Source of the DNA: Montifringilla adamsi
Lineage: Eukaryota; Chordata; Aves; Passeriformes; Passeridae
Direction: 5' to 3'
Length of the DNA stretch: 64,000 nucleotides
Assembly: GCA_017590115.1 (NCBI GenBank)
Contig: JAGGNK010013114.1
Location: 2,956,992 to 3,020,991, forward strand
Part shown: positions 25,355-35,552 of the stretch, piece after piece
Position numbering within the stretch: the first letter of the stretch is position 1
How the letters are laid out: each line of letters begins with the position of its first letter
The notes under the pieces: generated by a model
Database searches by the model: none
Told to the model about the DNA's origin: nothing
Seen by the model: the letters and a program-made list of their open reading frames with translations, nothing else
Made by a program: the position numbers and the translations under genes

Positions 25355-25475
25355 CCCTGCCTCCAAACCTGGCGGTGCGGGAGCTGCTTCCCGCACAGCT
25401 CAGCGGTTCCCTTTGGAGCCTGGGCGAGAAGAGGAGGTGGCTGGCGCAGCTCCCGCAGCTCCACCCGCCCGTGCT
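25355..25475. promoter_or_regulatory. Small CpG-rich segment
   Basis: About ten CpG dinucleotides fall within roughly 120 bases, while the surrounding sequence is almost CpG-free. The segment contains an 8-bp inverted repeat (gtgcggga / tcccgcac, 25375-25382 and 25389-25396, 6-base loop). It is too short for a formal CpG island but could be a minor promoter or an unmethylated regulatory element beside the minus-strand candidate at 24920-25340. Confidence 0.4.
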
Positions 25476-26184
25476 CACAAATCCATCTCACAAATCTATC
25501 TCAGTGTATTTACTGGAGCTGTGAAGCCTGCTAGTGGTGGGGATTGCTCATTAGTTTATATTCACAATTATCCCTAAGGAAAGGAGGACTACAGCCTCTG
25601 CTTTCAGCATGTAAATTGAGTGAAGTTTGAAGCTACTGCTACACAGAATCACCAAATGGCAGGCTGTCATTACTGCAGTTGGTTTTCAGAATACCATTTT
25701 AATTGAACTAATTATCACAGACTTCAACAGGTATTTTGAGGTTTTAATGAACACTTATAAGAATTTTAATCATGCTCCCATTGAAGGCAACACTAAAAAT
25801 GCTTCAACGGCTTTGCATCACTACACACAGTGGAGAATATTTATTTTTCTTATATAACTAAATGCTGACATAGATCTGCAGCTCACACAATGGAAAGATT
25901 TAAACTCAGGTGCTCATGACTCATTCTATTTGGAATATTTAGACAAATAGAGCCTCAAATAAAAAATAAATAAAGCAAATTAAGAGCTAATTTAGGATGT
26001 TACCAAGAATAACATCATGAAGACACAGAAGCTGGAAGATGGAAGACACACAGAAGATGGAATCACCATATTTCATTCTGATAACAAATGAGAAAACCTG
26101 CAAGCGCCAGCCCTGCTTCTGCAAAATCCTCCTGACAGCATCTGTGCAAAGGCAGAGAGAAACTCTGTCCTGCACTTACTAAAG

Positions 26185-26290
26185 TGAGTGTGTCTAATTC
26201 AGTCACAGTAATTAGGACTCCACATGAATTAATTGGAATAATCTCACTGATTTCAGCAGGATTATTCATCAGATCAATAGCTAATATGTG
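26185..26290. promoter_or_regulatory. Candidate conserved non-coding element
   Basis: Compact block with cagtaattagg, gaattaattgg and gattattcat cores. Similar motif style to the other blocks listed here; inferred only from motif density. Confidence 0.2.
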
Positions 26291-26360
26291 CAAAAAAGGA
26301 ATGTGCTGCCCGGAGGAGGGAGTATGAATAGCAAAAATGTTTAGATCTGGTTTCCTGTGG

Positions 26361-26461
26361 CTTTTTGTTGTGTTTGTTTTTTTTTTTTTTGGGGTTTTTT
26401 TTTGTTGTTGTTTTTGTTTTTTTTTTTTTGTTTTTTGTTTTTTGTTTTGTTTTGTTTTTTT
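26361..26461 (+). repeat. T/G low-complexity tract
   Basis: About 100 bases of T runs interrupted by G, with TTG and TTTTG sub-repeats. Probably an expanded and degenerated poly(T), that is, poly(A) on the other strand. Confidence 0.93.
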
Positions 26462-26673
26462 CACCTACAGAGAGAAGCATTCAGCCTGTTCCATTATTGA
26501 CCTGACCAGGTGTTACTTTTTTGCCTGCTCTGCACGTTGTTTTGCAGTGTGCTGAATCAGGGCTGTCTCACCATCCATAATGTCAGAACATGTGTAGGAC
26601 AGTAGTTGTTGCTCTAGAGAAACAGATCTTTTAACTATATTTGCAACTACCAAAAAGCTAAGTGTGGAATTCC

Positions 26674-26720
26674 CATGCTGAGGGCATGCTGAGGCGTGCC
26701 CTTAAGGGTGCCCTTAAGTG
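26674..26720 (+). repeat. Two adjacent tandem duplications
   Basis: catgctgagg occurs twice with an 11-base period (26674-26694), followed at once by gtgcccttaag twice with a 12-base period (26696-26718). The second unit contains the palindrome cccttaaggg. Confidence 0.85.
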
Positions 26721-26749
26721 TCTGAGTAGTGATGCAGGGCACACAGATA

Positions 26750-26762
26750 TGACCTGTGACCT
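26750..26762 (-). promoter_or_regulatory. Perfect DR1 nuclear-receptor element
   Basis: The minus strand reads AGGTCA-C-AGGTCA, two exact consensus half-sites with one-base spacing. DR1 elements are bound by RXR heterodimers (for example with PPAR), HNF4 and COUP-TF proteins. Occupancy cannot be judged from the sequence. Confidence 0.5.
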
Positions 26763-29700
26763 CCTGGAGTGGCAGCTCAAGACCAGCAGGGTGCTCTAGA
26801 AACAGATGTCTGGTGTAAAATGAGACTGTGCACTCTCATTTAGCCACCTGAGCCTCTCCTCGAATATCTTTCTATGCTTCCCGTTTCCTGGTAGCACTAA
26901 AAGAGGCTGGGGATACAATCAGCTGTCCTCAGCAGAAAAATGTGTGAACAAAAGGTAATGGCAGGTTCCACATACGTTGCTTCAGCTAGAACATCTAGAG
27001 ACAGTAAGCTAATTTAGCCAAGCTTTCAAGGAATGTGTAGTGGGTAATCTAGGAGGAATATAATGTCCAAGGGCAATAAAGACGTAATAAAGGGCAATAA
27101 ACAAGATCTAAAAGCAGTCATCTGGCCCTTCTCAGACTCACCAGGATTTCTAACAGATGTTGGCATAACTTGTCATTTATAAAGCTTTTACACAGACAGA
27201 GTCCTCAGTTGTCCCAAGAAAGTCATTAAAGTGCATCTCTACTCTTTACATTCCAATGCCCCTATTTTCTTTATTAACCTCCCTTGCTGTAGTTTAAACC
27301 CATTATATGTTGTCTTAATCCCACTTGTGGTAGCTTTTTACATATGTAAAGGCTTACTGTGACATCTTCTCACTGTAATCAATTAAACTGTGCCACTTTC
27401 CTTTAGTCTTTTTTTTCTGCTGCTAGACCATGTATTCTAGACTGCTGATAACACTTTGTGTTTTCATGTGGCTGCTCTTTGACTGCAGAAGCCCTGACTC
27501 TTCTCAGTCTCACCTTTTACTCCTTAGTGAATGCTTTGCAAAGTATACAGGGCTGGTCCTAGCCCTCAGTGCCTCCATCAGTTGAATAAATGGCATGAGA
27601 ACAGCCAGGTGTTAGTTGTGTAGCTTATGCTGGCTGTCCCAAGGGTTTCACCTGGTAATTGCCATCAAGAAAAAAGGTCAAAAAAAGATCAGCTAATGAA
27701 AACTGAGCAGAAATTATATAAAAGTCTGGAGTAATGGATATTCTTTTTTACTCATTGTGTCCCACAGTTGATATCAAAGTTCAGATTTGATTCTTGACTT
27801 TGTTTGAACTTCAAAAGGTGTGAACCTTTTTTTCTGTATGAAGGGATGGCTTCCAAGGTTTCCTGTAGTTCTGCTCAAAGAAACCCCTTCCTTTTTCATT
27901 CCTCTGTTCAATATTTGACTCTTTTTATTTGACCTTGTGTCTCTAGTTCTTAGTGAAACATAGAGCAGTGTGGAGTCGTAAAATTATTGCAGGGTTACTT
28001 CTCTCTCTCTTGGAAATTAGACATCACTGTGAACTAAGTTCTAGCGCACTCACCTCTAGAGGGCCATCAGTTTCTGACAACATTCATTTTTCAGACTCTA
28101 AAAATTAAGTTTTTAATTGCAAAGGAAACCTCTGTAAACCAGAGCAGCACCATCTTGCTGCATCTACAGCAGACATACACAATAGCTCAGAGAAATGTGA
28201 ACTACCCTCATTTAACTCTGCCCACCACTGGTAAGGGCAAGTCAAAATTCAGTATAAGACTGAGTAAATGTTGTCTGGGTAGGAGAAAGGGGCAGCAGAA
28301 GGAAATTGCAATTCCAGACAAATCTGGACTAATAAATCATCATTATTTTATCCATGAACTCTTACAGCAGACATCAGAGTTCAAAGCTGTCAGTCTACCT
28401 GGCCACTAGCTTCCAAAGTGGATAGGTAGGAAAATTCTCTAAATGGATTAATTTAGCAGCTGAGTCATTTCAAGGATTTGTTTCTCTGGTATAGGTAGTA
28501 ATATGCATGTGATTGGTGTCTTGGAGCTGCAACAAATAATAAGAATTAAACATTTTCTTCCACATCCCAGCAGGATTAAATAGAGAATAGATTGATATAA
28601 TATATATTATGAACTATGTATGGTGCATACCTTTAAAAATGTCTCTTTAGAGAACTATCACCAAAGAGAAAAAGGGTGGTATTAACTTGTGGTATCCCAC
28701 TTGTTCAGACTTACTGGAGTGATATTTGCATCTCTTCCAGATGAGATCTTAAAGCTGAAAAATTGTGATAGGTTAGAGAGCATTGTTGAAATAGCTAAAT
28801 TCTGTACTAGGCACTTTAAAAGCATCCAAATGGCTTATTTTTCAGCTGTGAAATAGAAGTCTTTTCCACTGTTCTGGAAACATGGGATTCAAGGTGACTT
28901 CACAGGGTGTTAATGGAAGAATGATCTGCACCCTGCTAACAATATTTCATGAGCAATGATGTAGCAAATAATGTAGTCTATTACACTGTGCCACCAGATG
29001 CCATCTGAAAAACACATTGCTAGCTTTAGCATCCCAGATTCAATCAACTTTCCACAGAAATGACACTGATGCTGACTGTAAAAGACAGTGTGTCCTCAGC
29101 CTTGACTGGCAGCTCCTTGGATGTGGCAGTAATGTCCCTTTTCTAGTACCTCTACCACCAGTTGAATTTCTGATGGCTAATGAATGATGATGGTTTTGTC
29201 TTCCTTTTGATATGGACAGACACTTGTTTCAGTATGGGGCACCTTGGACATCCTCAGCACCATTTGGACTCACCTCCCTTTTGGGTTCAAAAGATAGGGA
29301 AGGGAAGGAATAAAGCTGAGGACAAAATACACTGTCTTCAGAATATACTTCCTTTTTCCTTTTCAGTTGCTAGACACTCTCACAAGCCTTTCATTGCAAA
29401 TCACTTCTCCTGGAGCACCATTAGAGTGATGAACATTTTAAATGGAGTCAACATATTCTGCAGAAGAATAGTTGTAATGACATGCATGCTCAAGTTTGCC
29501 CCCAGGGGCTTACAGAATAAAATTAAACGGACAGAGGACAGACTCACTAGGACATGAAAGGAATTTGCTCCAAGTAAATTGGTGAGTAATTTGTTTGAAG
29601 TTTGAAATATATTTTCAAAGGTCAAAGCCTTGCTGCTTATCAATTTTGTTTATCAATTGACACTGTTGTTAACTTCCCCCAAAATAAATTTGCACAACTG

Positions 29701-32700
29701 GCATCAGAAAGAATATCTCCTGTAATACCTACTCTACTGGCTAAGGGGAAAATTCTTAAATAAGAGTCTAGGCTTTCTGCTTAGACCTTGCCTAGGGTGA
29801 GTGTGACATAGAAAATAACAAACTTTAATGACATTTTAATGGAAGAAAATGAAAACTTGTCTCTGATCTTCTGCAGTTCAGCCATTGGTAACTGTTGTAA
29901 TTGTATTCTTTTGAAGTTGTATTACATCAGTATGAGTAAAAAGAGATGTGTGTTGCCCTGAGCTATCTGAAGGTAGGTAATGCAAATAGCAGTGCTAATA
30001 ATAGTTAGTCACTGGCAATGGGCAGAAATTAATAGAAATTCAGGAAGAAAGAGTGAGAATAACAGCTGAGGAGAAGATAACTATAAGCAATTTATAAATT
30101 CTGAATTACATCTTACAGAACACAGCGCATTTTCTGTTAAATTTATTTTAGCATTGTTTTTTGTCCTTTTCCTTATCTTTCTTTTTCTTATGTATATATA
30201 TAATTAAAACCATGTATGTTTAAAAATACCTACATATAAATAAAGCTTATATATGTGGTTTTCATTTTAAATGAAGATTTTGAACAGAAAGAGGAAAAAG
30301 CAGTAAAGAAAATAGTGACTCCAGCTTCCTTTTTCCATGACCACCATCTCAGAATTTTTAGAAGTGGGAAACACCAGTGGGACGATTTTCTGGAGGGCTG
30401 ACAAATACAGTGCCAGGCTTGCAACCCCCTCAACAAAGTCTGTCATTGCTCCTGCCTTCTCTCCCACTTAGATGCCAGTAAGCTTTACTTCTCCAAGGGA
30501 GTCAGCTGCACAGAGCCATAAGCTTTCTGTCCATTTTAAGACATAAAATTAGCAACAAGAGAGATTTATCTTGGAGGGATCTATCCCTTTGCCTCACTCC
30601 TTTTTCAGCTCAAAGCAGAAGGCTTGGTGACCACTCAGTTTTTGCCTACCTTTTCTTCCAGTTCCCTGAAAACTTTCACCATCATACAGCTAACTTTTTC
30701 TTTTCAGCAATAAAATAGAGCAGGACCACCTTCAGAAGAAGCCAGGAAGGCAATCTTTTCCCCACCCAATTAAATTTCTCTTGGCATTTTCTATCTCTGC
30801 ACCTCTCGGTGCCCATGCAACCTATGCCCCCGCAGGGCTCAGCGTGAGCAGCCGCCTGCCGAGGCAGAAGAACTGCATTTAGTCTGCAGCAGGAGTGCTC
30901 AGCACTCGGTACTTGTCCTAACACTTGACTGGGAAAATTGGCTGGGGAACCAGAGACCTGATGCAAGGTATGAGCAGAAACCTCCATGTTTTAACACCTG
31001 GGGATGAAGCATACACAAAGAGAGACTGAAAGACTTCTCCAGGGGGGCTCTGACCTTTCCCTCCTGTGTTAGTTTTTAGTTATATATTGTCATTCTACCT
31101 CCTGTGAAATGACAGTGCCTTGTCATGTACCAAGAGCACCAGCATCCCTGTGGGAAAAGAGCAGGACTGGAGCTATACAGCAAGTCCTGCCTGGCAGGAG
31201 GTCACTTTCATCCACAGTTTCGTAGGGCCATGATCACTGCTAGCTCATCTTCTTTCTCTCAAGTTAGTATTCTGACAGGCACTGGGCAAATAATTGCAAT
31301 ACTTGAGTTTCCTTTACTGTAAAGAGAGGAAAGATTGTCATTTTCTCCCCTGGGAAGTGTGCTGTAAAGAATAATTAGCCCCTGTTTATAAAGCAGTTTG
31401 TAAAGAAGAAAATGTCTGCGGAAGGGCCAAGCACAATATACTAACGTTACTGAACTGGTGTTCAAGCTAACAGCTCTTTGCTAATCTTTGTAGAGGAAGG
31501 AGAAGGGACAGGTCTCCAGTCCATCACTTTGAACCCAAAGGTAGTTCATTCGTCCTTTACTTGCTGGATGAGCTCTCAGCTATTTCCCATCGTTCTCCAA
31601 AGTTTCCCACAGGCCATGTTTGCAGAGTGAGCTGCAGGGAGTGCAGCCTGGTATTTCATAGTCACACCAAGTTACGTACAAGCAAGTGTATCCTGGCAGT
31701 CCCTCAGTCCTGGGCCAGCTGCAGGCCACTGTGGTGGCCAAGCTCCACGCATAACACCAGACTAACCCTGGTCCACCCTTTCTCTGAACTCAGCCTCAGC
31801 ACACATGAACAAGAGGTATATTTTCTTTTAGTTCTGAGACATGCAAAATTCCTCCAGATCTCTTAATTCTGCTTTGCCTCGTGTCTCACAGTAGGTCTTC
31901 TTAACTCCTGTCTCTAAATGAGGCAGAACTTCCCAGCCACAGGCAGTTCATTTAAATATAAATATAAAAGGTGTGCTGGAGGAAATGGTTTCTGCTCAGC
32001 AATTTGGATATGAAATCAAATAATTTCTCTGCTGTTTTCAAATTGGTGGCTAACGGACAGTAACAGTGAAAAAGGGGGACTGCAAGTCTGGGTTTACCTG
32101 AATTAAAGACATTCATTCCTCTGTGTGCTAAAACCTATATTGAAAGTAGTGTGTTTTCGATTATGACATGAGCTTATGGAATTTTTCTTCTTTGATCTCT
32201 AGAACACCAGAGAGAAAAGCCTTTAACCCTCAGGAAATTGTTACATGTAGAATTATACACCAATACTATCAATTATTCTTTCTTATGTTCACAAATAATA
32301 ACAAAGGGATGAATTGATGGGTATGAGTTCTACTTCAGGCAACAGGAAACACCAGCTACAAATAAAAAAAGGAATGGATAAAGAAATTGGCTATCTGAGC
32401 TTCCCTGAAACACAGAAACAGGTGCTGAAAGCATAGGAATCCAATAGTGATTTCTGATCTCTTATGTCAAAGAAAAAAACCTCAAGGACTTGTCTTTCAC
32501 TGAAAGAATGGTTCCTGTTCTTTTTCAGAGGAAGTCAAAGGGCAGCCAAAACATCAGTATTTTCTTCAATGTCCAATTATTCTTGTACTTTCAAATTTAA
32601 GGCACTACAGTGAGCTTCTTCTTCCACCATAATTTGGGTTTTGGAAGGAGCAGTGCAATATTAGAAGCACACAAATTGTGGGTTAGAGTCCCCTAGTTTC

Positions 32701-33780
32701 TTGTCCACTTATCTTGAGCTGCCTTGTCACAAACTTCCTCACCTTCTCTCATGTACAAGTCACTCTTTCCTGTGAGATGTCTAAAATTCTTTCTTTCACC
32801 TTGTAAGAAATAATTAATTCTCCTAAATACATTCTCTTTTATCTAAATGTCAATACCTTACAGAGACTCACAAAAGCACATATGTGCATTTTCCTTGCAT
32901 CTTAACATTTTGCAGCCTTGCAAACCTTTGCTTTTTTTCTGAGCTGAAGCCTATATCAGCACATGTAGATGATCTGTGCAAAACTCCCTGGCTATGGGAT
33001 GTTGGCTTCTTTTATTCAGCTGCTAGAGTGGTTTGCAGAAAGCTAAATATTAAGTATTTTTCTCATATTGTTTTTCTATATAAACTTCACCGAGTTTGGC
33101 ACAGGGATGATAGTCATTTCCTAATGGGAATTAAAGGTGAGCAGAAAGGTGTATAAAAGCTCTATGTTATATAACATCCTTTGAACCTATGACCCAAATA
33201 ATCTAAAGTGAATAAGAAGATTGCAAATAAAGGTATCACACAGTAGATGAGTATGGATGATGTGGGTGTTGTCTTGCTGCTGAAAATTCCCTCTGTGAGC
33301 TATAAGCTGGCCCTTCATGAATTTACAGTGCAATAATTTTTTGAACAAGAATTGTTTCAATCTTTGTAAGCATTTTGCAGCTGAGGTCTATGAACACTGA
33401 ACAAATCAAGATTGGATAGGAAAGTTGGAGGTTGGAGGTGCTGACTTTCCTTCTCCCTTCCACAGCCTGTGGCACTAGCATTGGCTCTGATCTAGACTTT
33501 GGTCCATCATGAAAAAGGATTTGTCTTTATTCCTTATGGTTCCTTGGATCTATCAATTTCATTTCTACTCACAACATTTCTATAGTTCCTGTTTCTATTA
33601 CTGTCCTCATATTCTCCGGTCCATCTTTGGCACTCCTCCCAAAACAGATGGCTTTTAGTCTTTTAGATGGCTTCTGTCTGCCCCTTGTGTCTGGAGTAAC
33701 TAAGGGAAGAGTAATTTATGTTACATATCAGCAGTTCAAAGTTACGTTCCTAGAATATCAGCAGAAAAAGTAATAAAAGT
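26763..33780. other. Non-coding stretch with one weak exon candidate
   Basis: Apart from the exon-like segment at 28095-28230, nothing coding can be supported. AT-rich simple stretches occur near 28590-28612 and 30185-30250. The rest is unique DNA without a recognised repeat family. Confidence 0.45.
28095..28230 (+). other. Candidate coding exon (weak)
   Basis: An acceptor with a T-rich tract (cattcatttttcag, AG at 28093-28094) and a donor gtaagg at 28231 bound a 136-base segment. It is open in phase 0, the phase in which the exon at 2346-2539 ends. It reads 45 codons, beginning TLKIKFLIAKETSVNQSS, and leaves one extra G (phase 1). A segment this long stays open in a given frame roughly one time in nine by chance. 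Similar segments exist at 11329 and 12244, so this is a lead only. Confidence 0.25.
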
Positions 33781-33787
33781 TACAGGG

Positions 33788-33826
33788 AAAAAAAAAAAAA
33801 AAAAAAGAAAAAAAAGAGAGAGAGAG
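33788..33826 (+). repeat. Poly(A) passing into (GA)n
   Basis: 19 A, then A-rich, then five to six GA units. Confidence 0.95.
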
Positions 33827-34471
33827 CTATAAAGAGGTAAAGGCCATTTATGCTTGCCTATAAGTCCTGTGTCAATACCATAGTAGTTATGAAACAGGGT
33901 TTATTCATGCTTTGCTTTATGGCTATTTCTTTCTTTATACTATGCTATAAGTTGTGTGGCTATAGTCTACTCAAGTAGACTATGTCTAAGTGTGTATCTC
34001 TGGTTTTTAGAATCTGTAGTTAGGCAATGCTTTGGGAAGAGTTAAGGTGTGCAACCTGTTTGTAATAAACAAACCCTCAGCTTAATTTTCTAGTTCTGTA
34101 TTCTTGTTTTGAAGATCTAAACAGAACCTCACATTCAGTAAACTTGTGTTTCACTCATTGCCTTTTACCAGAGATGAATGCTGTACTCGGAGGAGGATTC
34201 AGACTTCATTTAGACCCTGTTTCATGGTCAGTGGTTATAATTGTCTGAAAAGGCAGCAGTGGGCATTAACCAGAGTCATACAAATACAACAAGTAGCCAA
34301 GTATGTTCTGTCTTGGTTTGTCACTGTACTCACACACACTGTATAGAAATAGTATTTAGTTTTACTAGATCTAGTTATAATTATATATTGTTCAAGAAAA
34401 TGTCTTTTTTTCATTTCTTCCATGCAGGATTTCCTCAGTATTTCAGATTTCTTTTCTCCTTTACTACCTAA

Positions 34472-34472
<1 letters not shown>

Positions 34473-34520
<48 letters not shown>

Positions 34521-34532
34521 CAAAAAAAAAAA
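34473..34532 (+). repeat. Very long poly(A) tract, 46 A plus an 11-A run
   Basis: 46 uninterrupted A (34473-34518), CCC, then 11 A. It is the longest homopolymer in the window. I see no obvious retroposed gene body upstream. Confidence 0.96.
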
Positions 34533-34619
34533 CCTCTGAAACAAACTCTAGTTCAAAGTTTCAGAGATTATGTGTTTTATTTGTATGTTTTTTGTTTTCT
34601 CTTGCCATTTTGATTCCAG

Positions 34620-34695
34620 ATGTCCAAGACATTTTAACAGTGGATGGAAAAAACATCTGGATTGGAAAAGTGTTGTGGGAGATAATCAAATCCTG
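34620..34695 (+). other. Candidate coding exon (weak)
   Basis: A long pyrimidine-rich tract ends in tgattccag (AG at 34618-34619), and a moderate donor gtaaag starts at 34696. One frame is open: AT completes a codon, then 24 codons beginning VQDILTVDGKNIWIGKVLWE, with two bases left over. It enters in phase 1, which is how the candidate at 28095-28230 leaves, so the exons at 2346, 28095 and 34620 could be spliced in frame. I do not recognise the peptide. A frame open over only 76 bases is weak evidence. Confidence 0.25.
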
Positions 34696-35126
34696 GTAAA
34701 GGTAATAACAGAACAGCTGATACTCATCAAATGTAAATTTACTAAAGCTATTTAAAAGGAGAACATTAAACTGAAAGAGGGAAGGCAGATCACAGGATAA
34801 TCTCATGGAATAATTTTTTTAATGGTCTGTTTTCCTTCAAGTTTGAGAAACTGGCATTGTCTGTCTTAAATGTTCTGCTATAACTTGTGTGTCATTGCAC
34901 ACTACCTGTTCTAATCTGCTCTCAGTCTGCAATATGTTTGTATGAGAGCTTCATACAACCAGACTGAAGCCAGATTTTTATCATAATGTAGCATTTAAAG
35001 ATTAATCTATTTGATTATCTAAAATTGTAGTGAAGTGCTTTGGGAGACTGGCCCAGAAAACTCTTTCCCACTGAAAAAAAATTATACCACTACAAAATAA
35101 TTTAATAAATCCAAAACAAACCAATT

Positions 35127-35150
35127 AAAAAAAAAAAAAAAAAAAAAAAA
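35127..35150 (+). repeat. Poly(A) tract, 24 A
   Basis: Uninterrupted run about 100 bases upstream of the CR1 fragment. CR1 elements do not end in poly(A), so this tract is not its tail. Confidence 0.95.
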
Positions 35151-35252
35151 GGCAAGCCTGGGGCCTTTCCAAACAGCTGCATATGTGTGTAAAGATACGC
35201 ATACTGAATATTTTCAAAAATTTAGCCTATCGGTCCTCAAGCATACAATTGC

Positions 35253-35552
35253 CTGAAGGGAGGATGCAAAGAGGAGAGAGCTAGACTATTTATTTTTGGT
35301 GGTGCCCAGTGACAGGACGAGAGATGATGGGCACAAACTGAAACACAGGAGGTTCCCTCTGAATATCAGGAAACACTTTCTGCCTGTGAAGGTGACCAAG
35401 CACTGGCAGAGGTTGTCCAGAGAGGCTGTGGAATCTCTCTCCTTGAAGATATTCAAAAGCCCTCTGGACATGGTTCTGGACAACTGGAGCCAGGTGACCC
35501 TGCTTGAGCGGTGTGATTGGACCAGATGAGTCCTGGAGATCCCTCCATACTT
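35253..35552 (+). mobile_element. CR1 LINE, 5'-truncated 3' end
   Basis: The sequence follows the well-known 3' region of avian CR1: ggtggtgcccagtgacagg, then gggcacaaactgaaacacag, a frame-end region with gttgtccagagaggctgtgg, ggtgaccctgcttgagc and tggaccagatga. Only about the last 300 bases remain, which is the usual severe 5' truncation. The clear match to consensus suggests moderate age. No functional reverse transcriptase is present; open frames across it are remnants. Confidence 0.92.

Noticed and set aside
26063..26555. Lysine-rich and phenylalanine-rich frames
   Set aside because: They translate the T/G low-complexity tract at 26361-26461.
33164..33177. Perfect 14-base palindrome atgttatataacat
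   Set aside because: About four 7-bp perfect palindromes are expected by chance in this window, more in AT-rich DNA.
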